NCBI GenBank assembly: GCA_035258565.1 | Contig: DATFXF010000301.1 | Location: forward strand, 1 to 25,182 | Direction of reading: 5' to 3' | Length of the DNA stretch: 25,182 nucleotides | DNA from: DATFXF01 sp035258565 | Lineage (GTDB): Bacteria; Acidobacteriota; Terriglobia; Acidiferrales; UBA7541 | Shown: piece by piece, positions 7,145-13,851 of the stretch | Position numbering within the stretch: position 1 is the stretch's first letter | Layout of the letters: the number at the start of each line of letters is the position of its first letter | The notes under the pieces: model-generated | Told to the model about the DNA's origin: nothing | The model's input: the letters and a program-made list of their open reading frames with translations, nothing else | Database searches by the model: none | Program-made: the position numbers and the translations under genes

Positions 7145-8173
7145 ATGTTCGGTAGGACTGAATTCGATGCGTTTCCCCTGCTGGCAGACGACCTGTCGCG
7201 GGTCGAACGTGCGCTGCTACTTGAGGTCGACGGCGAGGCGAGTCTCACCGAACTGGTACAGCACCTCTTCGGTGGAGTGCCGAAGCTGATGAGGCCGTCC
7301 CTAACGCTGATGAGCGCTTACGCCTGGGCCGATCGGTTGTGCCCGGCCAACCAGCGCGTCATTGATGCGGCAACGGCCCTGGAGTTGGTGCATGTTGGCA
7401 CGATGTGCCATGACGACGTCATGGACGAGGCGGAAGCGCGACGCGCCCGACCGAGCGTCAACGCGCGCTGGGGCAACGCCATGGCTGTGTTGACCGGCGA
7501 TTTTCTGCTGGCTAGTGCTGCGGAGATCGCGGCCCGACTCGGCGCTCGTGAAGCCGGGATCATCGCCGCCACTTTCCGCGGACTCTGCACTGGTCAAATG
7601 ATCGAAACCCGCGACCTCTACAAGCCGTCGCGCACCAGGGAATCGTACCTCGCCGCCATAACAGGCAAGACGGCGACGCTGATCTCGTCCGCCTGCCGGA
7701 TGGGAGCCCTGGAGGCCGGCGCGAGCGGCGTCGGCGTGGAGCACGCCGGGCTGTTCGGGCTCCACTTTGGCATCGCCTTCCAGATCAACGACGACATCCT
7801 CGATTGGACGTCTTCGCCGGAGGTACTTGGAAAGCCAGCGGCGAAGGATGCGGCAGAAGGTGTGTACACGTTACCCTTGCTCTGCGCGATGGATCGATGT
7901 CCTGAGCTGCGCGCCCTGATCGACTCGGGACGCGTCGTGGATGGTCTGCCGCGCATCCGCGATCTCCTCTTGATTTCCGGCGGGTTAGCCGAGTCAGCGC
8001 GCATTGCTGAAGACCACATCCGTACAGCCGAGCAGGCGCTGACCGGCGCGACGCTCGCCGCCGGGATCGTGAAAGGGCTTCTCGATTTCGCGTATGGCAT
8101 GCTGGGAGCAGTCGAAACCTGGGGAAGCAGCATGGCGCAGCCAATCGGACGCCGTCTTCGTTCCTTGTCGTGA
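7145..8173 (+). CDS. Polyprenyl diphosphate synthase (trans-isoprenyl diphosphate synthase family)
   Basis: A 342-residue all-alpha isoprenyl chain-elongating enzyme that condenses isopentenyl diphosphate onto an allylic diphosphate. The first Asp-rich motif is DDVMD at residues 90-94 (CHDDVMDEAEARRARPSVN) and the second is DDILD at 216-220 (FQINDDILDW). Also visible are the GQMIETRD and GKTATLISSACRMGA helices and the KPAAKDAAEGVYTLPLL segment. The usual GGKRxRP diphosphate-binding motif is altered to GGVPKLMRP, and the Arg pair after the first motif is followed by ARPSVN. ATG 7145 was chosen because GGAGG ends six bases upstream. Product length (C15 to C50) is not predictable here. It stands alone among relics, its GC looks higher than its surroundings, and it may be acquired. 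Confidence 0.88.
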   Translation: MFGRTEFDAFPLLADDLSRVERALLLEVDGEASLTELVQHLFGGVPKLMRPSLTLMSAYAWADRLCPANQRVIDAATALELVHVGTMCHDDVMDEAEARRARPSVNARWGNAMAVLTGDFLLASAAEIAARLGAREAGIIAATFRGLCTGQMIETRDLYKPSRTRESYLAAITGKTATLISSACRMGALEAGASGVGVEHAGLFGLHFGIAFQINDDILDWTSSPEVLGKPAAKDAAEGVYTLPLLCAMDRCPELRALIDSGRVVDGLPRIRDLLLISGGLAESARIAEDHIRTAEQALTGATLAAGIVKGLLDFAYGMLGAVETWGSSMAQPIGRRLRSLS

Positions 8174-8356
8174 GGCCGACCGCAGCATTGAGCGACAACC
8201 TCGCTTACCGGTCGCTCGAGGCATCAGGTGCTCTGCTCATCTCTGCCGATTTCATCTTCGCGATGACCGACCCTTACTTCATTCTTGCAATAGGTACGAT
8301 CCTAGCCTTGACGGCAAGGATGTAGTCTTCAGTGGCCAGCAAGATCTGCAGTCCAG
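8174..8356. other. Convergent intergenic stretch with a hairpin and a short frame
   Basis: After the synthase stop, GAGCGAC (8190-8196) and GTCGCTC (8211-8217) form a 7-bp stem. On the minus strand a 28-codon frame starts with an ATG at 8360 that overlaps the stop of the AHSA1-type gene (ATGA) and ends at 8274. Its peptide (MTGLQILLATEDYILAVKAR) is regular but unrecognised, and I do not call it a gene. Confidence 0.3.
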
Positions 8357-8830
8357 TCATCCCTGCATATACTGAGACAATATTGTAGATTTGTGCATGC
8401 CCGGCGGTATGTGCTCAAACAAAATGGTCACTTCTGTCCCCCCGTCTATATCCTCAAATGTGACCACCATGATCATTTCTCCTGAAAAGGCGGGATCCAC
8501 GGAGTCAAAGGATATCGCTTGGACGATTCTTGCTGGAGGACTGAGCTCCACGAACCGTGCAGTGAAACGGTCTTCCCGCTCTGCGGTCTTGCCGCGGTGC
8601 ACCTGATCGGATGAGGGATAGAACAGCGACATCCGATATCCTCCGCCAACTCGGGCGTCGAACTCATGGACCTTTGCGGTCATCTCTCCCGGGGATAACC
8701 AGACAGCCAAGGCTGCAGGGTCGGTGAACGCTCGATAGAGAGCTTCGCGCGAAGCCTTGATGACTCTCGAAGTTCGCGTACTGGCAGCTGAGTTCGCATC
8801 TGTCATCGATAATTTGTTATTACCAATCAC
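8357..8830 (-). CDS. SRPBCC/AHSA1-type protein, C-terminus shortened
   Basis: A 157-residue START-like (SRPBCC) protein of the AHSA1 group, small hydrophobic-cavity proteins of mostly unknown ligand. Typical signatures are IKASREALYRAFTDPAALAV, WLSPGEMTAKVHEFDARVGG and GYRMSLFY, followed by FTARFVELSPPARIVQAISF and MVVTFEDIDGGTEVTILFEH. The sequence stops shortly after HIPPG, where family members normally continue with an amphipathic C-terminal helix of about 20 residues, so the tail appears lost or replaced. The start is GTG 8830, with GAAAGG upstream; an in-frame ATG at 8806 is an alternative without a ribosome site. It converges with the polyprenyl synthase gene. Function may be impaired by the missing helix. 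Confidence 0.75.
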   Translation of the reverse strand: MIGNNKLSMTDANSAASTRTSRVIKASREALYRAFTDPAALAVWLSPGEMTAKVHEFDARVGGGYRMSLFYPSSDQVHRGKTAEREDRFTARFVELSPPARIVQAISFDSVDPAFSGEMIMVVTFEDIDGGTEVTILFEHIPPGMHKSTILSQYMQG

Positions 8831-8960
8831 AATTCGGGCCTTTCTGATCGGGATTCAGTTGGGCCGCCCCGCCCAAGGCGGCGGCAAAGCTCTGTGAGGA
8901 AACGCGATGATGCTCGCTGAAGAGTTGCAACCCAACATTACGGTCCAAGGCCCTCTTCGG

Positions 8961-10844
8961 CTATTCCCTTAGGTCTTGATTTGTGAAGATAAACTTTCCT
9001 CCGCTCCGCGTAAGTGGAAACGACCTCACGCCGTTAAGTTCTTTCGGGTTTTCCTGGTCCGTCCACAGGAACACCCTGCCAGGACCGTTCCACAATACCG
9101 CCAACGATTCCGGAGTCTCGAAGATATGCGGCGCATCGGGAAATTTCGCGCCATACCACAAGTTCCCGCTCGGTTCATGCAGGACGTGAAGCTGGATGCC
9201 GGTATAAAAATTCAGTGCGGAGGCCTCATGGTACTCGCCGTCGACGACGATCACATCACCCGGCCGAAACTGCTTTCGAATCGCCTCCACGAGATTATAA
9301 GAAGACAGAATTGGCGAAAATATAATCAAGGAGAAATGTACACAGGCCAGTAAGACAACCGTCATTGCAGCAAGCGCAACATTGCCCGCAAACGGACTCC
9401 TGCGCCGTCGGAGGATCCAGTTTAGTCCGGTGCCGAGAAGCAGCCCCAGCGACGCCCCCAGAAGCGGACCGCTGAATGCACCCAGCGCCTGCGGCGTCAG
9501 ATCGAGCACATGCCCAAGGGAGAGGTTGTATTCCTGCGGATTCTTTTTAAGCAGATCCGCCAGTTCCACGCCGGGAGCGGGTCGATGGGAAATGAACAAT
9601 AGAACCATCCCCGCCAAAAACGCCAACGCGCCAAAAGCAAAGAGGGCTATTGAAGAGATCCTTCCCGCCCGGCAATCCGATTCGCGCGCTGCCGGTCCGG
9701 ATTCACGCGCCAGCCAACCGCCAACCAAAAGCGCCATGCCCGGCAAGGCGGGAATTGTGTAATACTCCTGCCGCGTGGAGAAGCTGAAGAAGCCCACAAT
9801 GACGAGCGCCCATAGGACGAAGAGCAGATTCGCACTAGTCCGACGATCCAGCTTAATCCCTGGCTGACGAAGTTCCCGCCACCGCGTCAGCACATCACGA
9901 AGAGCTTGCGGTAGGAATGCGCTCCAAGGCAAAAGCCACGCGAGCAGGAGTCCCCAGAAGATGCCGAGCGGAGCCGTATCAAACCCCGGAGGCACGCGTT
10001 TGTTCAGAAAGCGCATCAGGTGTTCGTTGATGAAGTACAACCACAGAAAACTCGGCGCCTGGCCCTGAGCCGGATTTCGCAGCGCCGCGAGAATGTGCCA
10101 CGGCGCAGCGATGGCCAAGAACACCAGCAAGCTAGAAATTATGCGCAGCTTCAGCAGCCGCCGCAAATCTCCCGTCAGCAAGAGAAAAAGCCCGATCGCT
10201 CCCGCTGGAAAGATCAGTCCGATTAGGCCTTTCGTTAGTACATTCAACGCACACGTCGCCGCGAATCCCCAGCAAACAAAGCGCGAGGGCCGTTCTTCTT
10301 CGAGCGCCCGCAGAAAAAAAAAGTAGCCGAGGGTAAGCCACAACGCAATTAGCACCTCGGGAATCAGAAAGCGCGTATAAATATAAACGCCCAACGATGT
10401 GACGACCGCTACCCCTGCATAAAGGCCGCCCGCTTCCCCGTAAACATATCGTCCCAGCACGTAGGTCGATAAGACCAGTGCGATCACCCCCAGCATCAGA
10501 GGCAAACGGGCGCTCCATTCTCCTATTCCAAAAATCTTGTAGCTGGCCGCCAGGCTCCAAATCAATAACGGACCTTTTTCCATATAGCGGATGCCGTTGG
10601 TGTAGATCGTCACCCAATCGTGCCGCAGTACCATTTCGCGTCCCGCCCCGGCGTGGACCGAGTCGACGTCGTCGAGCAAGGGGGGCCGCGAGAGGTCGAC
10701 CATATAGATGATGGCCCACAAAGCGAACAGTGCCAGCACGGAAATCCGCCAGTCTGAAAGCAGGCGGTTCGGAGGGTTCGTTACGGAGCCGATTCGGTGC
10801 TCAATTGCTGCGGCCTCGAGATTTGGCGTGGCGCTTGAATCCAT
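8961..10844 (-). CDS. Glycosyltransferase family 39 (ArnT/PMT-like) membrane protein
   Basis: A 627-residue polytopic protein of the GT39/ArnT-like superfamily, which uses polyprenyl-phosphate sugars as donors on the periplasmic side of the inner membrane. The first loop carries the acidic catalytic motif RPPLLDDVDSVHAGAGREM (Asp58, Asp59 and Asp61), followed by YTNGIRYMEKGPLLIW, the conserved pattern of ArnT-like enzymes. About ten or more hydrophobic helices follow, then a soluble C-terminal domain of about 130 residues. The start is uncertain: ATG 10844 precedes the first helix by about 30 residues, while an in-frame ATG at 10988 would add a basic 48-residue leader. Neither has a good ribosome site. 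It follows the GT21-like gene on the same strand and probably shares its transcript. Acceptor unknown: lipid or protein. Confidence 0.85.
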   Translation of the reverse strand: MDSSATPNLEAAAIEHRIGSVTNPPNRLLSDWRISVLALFALWAIIYMVDLSRPPLLDDVDSVHAGAGREMVLRHDWVTIYTNGIRYMEKGPLLIWSLAASYKIFGIGEWSARLPLMLGVIALVLSTYVLGRYVYGEAGGLYAGVAVVTSLGVYIYTRFLIPEVLIALWLTLGYFFFLRALEEERPSRFVCWGFAATCALNVLTKGLIGLIFPAGAIGLFLLLTGDLRRLLKLRIISSLLVFLAIAAPWHILAALRNPAQGQAPSFLWLYFINEHLMRFLNKRVPPGFDTAPLGIFWGLLLAWLLPWSAFLPQALRDVLTRWRELRQPGIKLDRRTSANLLFVLWALVIVGFFSFSTRQEYYTIPALPGMALLVGGWLARESGPAARESDCRAGRISSIALFAFGALAFLAGMVLLFISHRPAPGVELADLLKKNPQEYNLSLGHVLDLTPQALGAFSGPLLGASLGLLLGTGLNWILRRRRSPFAGNVALAAMTVVLLACVHFSLIIFSPILSSYNLVEAIRKQFRPGDVIVVDGEYHEASALNFYTGIQLHVLHEPSGNLWYGAKFPDAPHIFETPESLAVLWNGPGRVFLWTDQENPKELNGVRSFPLTRSGGKFIFTNQDLRE

Positions 10845-11017
10845 GCGAGAATTTTTGATTTTACTGAACGGCGCTTTGTCAGTCCACCGCGATTGCTGCC
10901 GCCTTCCCCAGCCCAGGATCAGGCGCAGAGAAGAACTCCGCAGCAAACAAAGATAGTAGCGAACCTGCGGCGGCGGTCGACGCTTCATGCAGGAAAAACT
11001 TGGCAGCGACGGCAGAG

Positions 11018-12265
11018 CTATTGCTTAGTTTCCGCAGCGCCGCTCCGCCCAGCTTCTGTCAAATCTGGCCTTACGATAGAGCCGTTGGCGCGCCGTGCGA
11101 CCAATCTGCCACCCTTGAGCAGCTCGTAATTGTTGTCGCGCCACAGGCTACGTTTGCAGATGTAACTGGCGCACCAGACGATAAAGGCGTGCAGGTCCCT
11201 CAAGGGATAGAGCAGTACCGTGCGTCTTGCCATCGGGTCGTGGGCCGTCCACCAGCCGACGATCCAACACTGCAGCATCCGGTTCAGCACCGCGGCACCG
11301 AGCAAGATCAACCCCAGTACCGGGCGACCTAGCGCCAACGCGGCGAAGAAGCCAAGAAGTCCATAGGGCACCGCGAACGTCAGTCCACTCCCCAGGTGCC
11401 CCTTGGGACGTGAGTAACGGGTTCCCATCGCCCAACGTAGCTGCCGTTCCCACATTTGCCGGAACGTCATGGACGACGACATGTGATCCACCATATGGCT
11501 GGACAGCATGACTCGAAAGCCGGCCTTGTAAATGAAATTGCCGACGACGAAATCATTTGAGAGATACTCGCAGACCCCGGCAAAGCCGCCGATGCGACCG
11601 ATGGAGTCTTTGCGGACCGCGATGGTCGGTCCCAGGCCGAATTTCGTACTTTCCAGAAGATTGGACATCAAGACACCTGCGGTAAATTCAACGGACTGCC
11701 CGATCGCGTCGAGATAGGCCCAAAAACCCCCCGCGCTTTTGCCGCGAAATGCACAGGTGACGGCGCCGACTTGTGGATCGAGCAGCGGGGGAACTACGTC
11801 ACGCAAGTAATTCGGTCCAACTTCAACGTCGCTGTCGCTGGTGACCAGGATGTCGTACCTTGCTACTTCCGCCAGGCGATGGAAGCAGTAGTTTTGCGCA
11901 TTCGGCCAAGGAGGATCTCCGGTGACCAGGATCCGGCTTGGGATGTGGGGATAGCGCGCGCAGATTTCCCGGATGACGGGCAGGGCGGAGTCGTTCGCCT
12001 CGTCGGCCGCGAACAGAATTTCGTATTCGGGATAGTCCTGGAGAAAAAAACTCTCGACGTTTTGTTTCAGCCCCGCCTCGTTGCCATGCACAGGTTTTAG
12101 AACGGAGACCGGGGGCAGCTTCGCTGCCCATCTTTTATAGATTTCCCGATCCCGATGGGCACAGCGCCGGAATTTGACGGCTCCGAGGAGGGAAAGAACC
12201 AGCGCAACCGTCGAAGCGATGGTCCCGGCTACGGCCACAGCTAAGATAATGTCTACAACGACCAA
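11018..12265 (-). CDS. hpnI: HpnI/ceramide glucosyltransferase-like glycosyltransferase (GT2/GT21)
   Basis: A 415-residue membrane glycosyltransferase. In hopanoid producers HpnI adds N-acetylglucosamine to bacteriohopanetetrol; relatives make glucosylceramide. An N-terminal helix (about 5-30) is followed by a cytosolic GT-A domain with Asp88 (AADEAND), the metal-binding DSD at 144-146 (VTSDSDVEVG), the acceptor-side Asp238 (YLSNDFVVG) and the RQLRW motif at 274-278 that identifies GT21-like enzymes. C-terminal hydrophobic helices follow. The start is TTG 12265, supported by GAGGG seven bases upstream. The GT39 gene follows on the same strand, suggesting stepwise glycolipid assembly. No hpnH, hpnG, hpnJ or hpnK neighbour is in the window, so the hopanoid role is inferred from resemblance only. 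Confidence 0.8.
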   Translation of the reverse strand: MVVVDIILAVAVAGTIASTVALVLSLLGAVKFRRCAHRDREIYKRWAAKLPPVSVLKPVHGNEAGLKQNVESFFLQDYPEYEILFAADEANDSALPVIREICARYPHIPSRILVTGDPPWPNAQNYCFHRLAEVARYDILVTSDSDVEVGPNYLRDVVPPLLDPQVGAVTCAFRGKSAGGFWAYLDAIGQSVEFTAGVLMSNLLESTKFGLGPTIAVRKDSIGRIGGFAGVCEYLSNDFVVGNFIYKAGFRVMLSSHMVDHMSSSMTFRQMWERQLRWAMGTRYSRPKGHLGSGLTFAVPYGLLGFFAALALGRPVLGLILLGAAVLNRMLQCWIVGWWTAHDPMARRTVLLYPLRDLHAFIVWCASYICKRSLWRDNNYELLKGGRLVARRANGSIVRPDLTEAGRSGAAETKQ

Positions 12266-12495
12266 AGGTACACCCTCTTAAAGTGTTTGAAAGCGACGAG
12301 CGGCAGACTCTGTTCTTAACACTGGGTTCTTAACTGCGCCCCCGTCTCCTGTGCTAGTCTATCAGACCGAGAGCTGAAGGGATTCTAAACCGCGCCATGT
12401 TGCCGTGAGCAAATGCCGTCTTGTTGGGACAAAATCGAGGGGAATTGGGTCCGTACTCAGCGTTGAACACTTTCGGCAGGTTCTGGAACACATTC
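12266..12495. other. Intergenic stretch between the glycosyltransferase operon and the tRNA-Sec locus
   Basis: No gene is supported. It probably contains the operon promoter just above 12265. A minus-strand candidate is not clear enough to call. Near 12420-12465 a plus-strand frame spells CWDKIEGNWVRTQR before a stop, which recalls the start of CsbD-like stress proteins, but it is too short to claim. Confidence 0.3.
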
Positions 12496-12591
12496 CAGAG
12501 CTGCACGACGATGAACACCTACACGAGGGCGGTCCCCGAGCGGCTACGTCAGGCCAACAGCAAGATGGTTAGCGTCTTGCTCTCTACGTGA
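12496..12591 (+). pseudogene. C-terminal remnant of a tyrosine integrase, 3' side of tRNA-Sec
   Basis: The frame reads QSCTTMNTYTRAVPERLRQA followed by NSKMVSVLLST and a TGA at 12589-12591. It matches the end of phage-type tyrosine recombinases, where a GHS..TTMDTYTxA segment carrying the nucleophilic tyrosine is followed by a K/R-rich helix. The tyrosine (codon at 12520-12522) is present, but everything upstream is lost. It points toward the 3' end of the tRNA, 74 bases away, as integrases of tRNA-targeting elements often do. Confidence 0.55.
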
Positions 12592-12664
12592 GCAGCATGG
12601 GTACGGTTCTTGTTCCCTCATGCTCCCTCGTCACATGCCAATTGTGTGAGGCACAAAAAAGATA

Positions 12665-12763
12665 TGGCGGAAGCGTGTGGGAGTCGAACCCACCATCCGA
12701 CCCGCGAAGGACCGGATCGCCGGCTTTGAAGGCCGGGAAGGTCACCGGACCCCTTTCGCCTCC
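12665..12763 (-). tRNA. selC: Selenocysteine tRNA, anticodon UCA
   Basis: A 99-base tRNA with all hallmarks of tRNA-Sec: an extended acceptor stem (5' GGAGGCGA with 3' ACGCTTCC; seven pairs including one G-U, then an A-A mismatch at the eighth), a six-pair D stem closed by a four-base loop, an anticodon loop CTTCAAA on a CCGGC/GCCGG stem (anticodon at 12727-12729), a long variable arm capped by TTCG, and a T arm GTGGG-TTCGACT-CCCAC. The discriminator G and an encoded CCA follow. It decodes UGA with SelA, SelB and SelD, none of which is in this window. The upstream neighbour is a degraded integrase whose frame runs into the first 22 tRNA bases. Confidence 0.93.
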
Positions 12764-12764
12764 G
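12746..12764. repeat. 19-bp direct repeat, copy 1 (5' end of intact tRNA-Sec)
   Basis: Plus-strand sequence CGGACCCCTTTCGCCTCCG. It covers the first 18 bases of the tRNA and one base upstream, and is identical to 13797-13815 in direct orientation. It is a probable att site. Confidence 0.8.
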
Positions 12765-12772
12765 ATGCTGCA

Positions 12773-12801
12773 AGTCTATCACGCAGAAAGGACTTACTGA
12801 A
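12773..12801 (-). promoter_or_regulatory. Candidate element-borne promoter for tRNA-Sec
   Basis: On the minus strand TTCAGT (12801-12796) and TAGACT (12778-12773) are 17 bases apart. The -10-like box ends nine bases before the tRNA 5' base. It lies inside the integrase fragment and could replace the promoter displaced by the insertion. Matches to consensus are moderate. Confidence 0.35.
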
Positions 12802-13115
12802 CATGCGAAACCTTCCTCTCTTCGGCAAGCGGCTCCGTGCTATTGTGGTGTCGGTTTGAATCCGAGAAACAGCCTGGTGAAGGTTTGAGATACTCAAATG
12901 GGCGTATCGTCCTGTCATGGCGAGCCCCCTGTGTCCGACCAGTTCGGCGATGTTTCCGAGCGGCGTGCCCATCTGGCGAAGACCGCTCGCAAACGTGTGC
13001 CGCCTATTCCGGGGCCGGATTAGGCGCCACGACAACGCAGTTATGCCCGATTTGGCGGCCTTTTTCTACACCTCATCTAACGCAACTTCGTTATTTCTCG
13101 GTAGAGTCGAAGATA

Positions 13116-13143
13116 GGCGCGCTGGCGGCGAGTCCAGCGCGCC
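13116..13143. other. Strong 10-bp hairpin inside the element
   Basis: GGCGCGCTGG and CCAGCGCGCC are perfectly complementary around the 8-base loop CGGCGAGT. On the plus strand it is followed by GTTTCCC, a poor U-tract. It may be a terminator or an element-specific structure. Confidence 0.5.
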
Positions 13144-13170
13144 GTTTCCCATCCCCGAATCGAAAGGCAA

Positions 13171-13192
13171 CGTGCCAAAGCCCGCTGGCACG
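13171..13192. other. Second 7-bp hairpin inside the element
   Basis: CGTGCCA and TGGCACG flank the loop AAGCCCGC, 27 bases after the preceding hairpin and 22 bases before the membrane-protein start. Both hairpins have 8-base loops. Confidence 0.4.
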
Positions 13193-13213
13193 TGCGCGTG
13201 TTAGATTGGCGAT

Positions 13214-13598
13214 GTGAACCGATATATCCAAGTCGCTATTTGGGTGTTCCTGGCGCCGGTATTCGGCGCGATCCAAGCTGTAGCAAGTTTTTCCCTGGTT
13301 CTGCTACAGCATGGCGACTTGGGCAGCCCCGACTTGCACCGCATACTTAAGGTCTTTGCTCTCGTCTACGGCGGGGGCTGGTTTATCCCTGCTTTGGTCG
13401 TTTCTGATCTTTTCTTTGCTCAGGCAAACTCTCTCTGGACGTGACTTTGCTCGCTATACTTTGTTAATCGGGCTCGCCGCCCTTCTGTTGGGATTTTTAA
13501 TGCCGGGCATAATGGTTATGATCGGTTACCCAATCACAGCGGTAGCGATTGTTGGATGTGCTTTCCTGCATCGCAAGAACAGGGTTCGCGATCGCTAG
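13214..13598 (+). pseudogene. Small four-helix membrane protein, apparently frameshifted
   Basis: GTG 13214 opens a frame reading MNRYIQVAIWVFLAPVFGAI, with two hydrophobic helices, that ends at 13444. From about 13400 a second frame continues with LRQTLSGRDFARYTLLIG and two more helices (LAALLLGFLMPG and MIGYPITAVAIVGCAFL), closing in a basic tail (HRKNRVRDR) at 13598. The hydrophobic pattern moves from one frame to the other near the T-rich CTTTTCTTT at about 13410, so a single frameshift in a roughly 130-residue, four-helix protein explains both halves better than two overlapping genes. I do not recognise the family. It appears to be the only cargo of the tRNA-Sec element. Confidence 0.55.
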
Positions 13599-13796
13599 GA
13601 GTCGAGCCGGAAAGTTCTGCCAAGGTGTTCGTTGCAGAGTGAGTTGCCCACCAATCCTGCCTTCGAAATCCTATGGTGTCGGTTCGTTTGGTGATTTGCC
13701 ACAATGTGGTGCAGGACCATGCGCGGTACCCGCCCCGTAAGTCTTTCAGAATGCGACGCGCCGCAAGCTGCTGGAACTTGGTGCAGCGATGAAAAA

Positions 13797-13815
13797 CGGA
13801 CCCCTTTCGCCTCCG
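13797..13815. repeat. 19-bp direct repeat, copy 2 (truncated tRNA-Sec 5' end)
   Basis: Identical to 12746-12764, but here only the first 18 tRNA bases are present; after them the sequence departs (TTTTTCATCG on the minus strand). It sits just downstream of the cyclase-domain gene and of a promoter-like sequence, so it probably marks where the tRNA began before insertion. Confidence 0.8.
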
Positions 13816-13821
13816 GCTGGG

Positions 13822-13851
13822 ATTAGAGTGGCGCCTCGCAGGCCATTTCAA
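13822..13851 (-). promoter_or_regulatory. Probable ancestral promoter of tRNA-Sec, now separated from it
   Basis: On the minus strand TTGAAA (13851-13846) and TCTAAT (13827-13822) are 18 bases apart, and the -10 box ends seven bases before the tRNA-like 5' base at 13814. The -35 box overlaps the cyclase-gene stop codon. The position fits a tRNA promoter whose gene has been pushed about 1 kb away. It would now read into the insert. Confidence 0.5.

Larger units (their letters stand above)
12742..13035 (-). pseudogene. C-terminal fragment of a tyrosine recombinase abutting tRNA-Sec
   Basis: A 97-codon frame holds the second half of the tyrosine-recombinase catalytic domain: RHTFASGLRQMG (box II Arg), ELVGHRGLAMTGRYAHLSIS (Gly-His and the nucleophilic Tyr) and a basic tail. 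The N-terminal domain and the first catalytic Arg are missing. The apparent first codons (TTG 13035) do not resemble the expected FHDLRHTF lead-in, so this is a broken gene. Its last codons and TGA lie inside the first 22 bases of the tRNA, crossing the direct repeat. An integrase next to an att-like repeat is the classic layout for an element using this tRNA as its target. Confidence 0.8.
12746..13815. mobile_element. Degraded ~1.05-kb element integrated at the 5' end of tRNA-Sec
   Basis: The element is bounded by the two 19-bp direct repeats. It contains the C-terminal integrase fragment at one end, two tandem hairpins, and a small frameshifted multi-spanning membrane protein gene. It is too small for an intact phage or island, so it is a deletion remnant or a miniature element. 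The repeat consists of the tRNA 5' end, whereas most tRNA-targeting integrases recombine at the 3' half. Confidence 0.65.

Noticed and set aside
8357..8360. In-frame TGA of the AHSA1-type gene as a possible selenocysteine codon, given the nearby tRNA-Sec
   Set aside because: Downstream codons give no family-like continuation in that frame, and AHSA1 proteins have no known redox cysteine here.
12420..12465. CWDKIEGNWVRTQR resembling the start of a CsbD-like protein
   Set aside because: It stops after a few codons, has no start codon in the right place and no continuation in other frames.
13534..13851. 105-codon minus-strand frame between the element and the cyclase gene
   Set aside because: It spans the direct repeat, the putative promoter and the end of another gene; composition is random and no motif was recognised.
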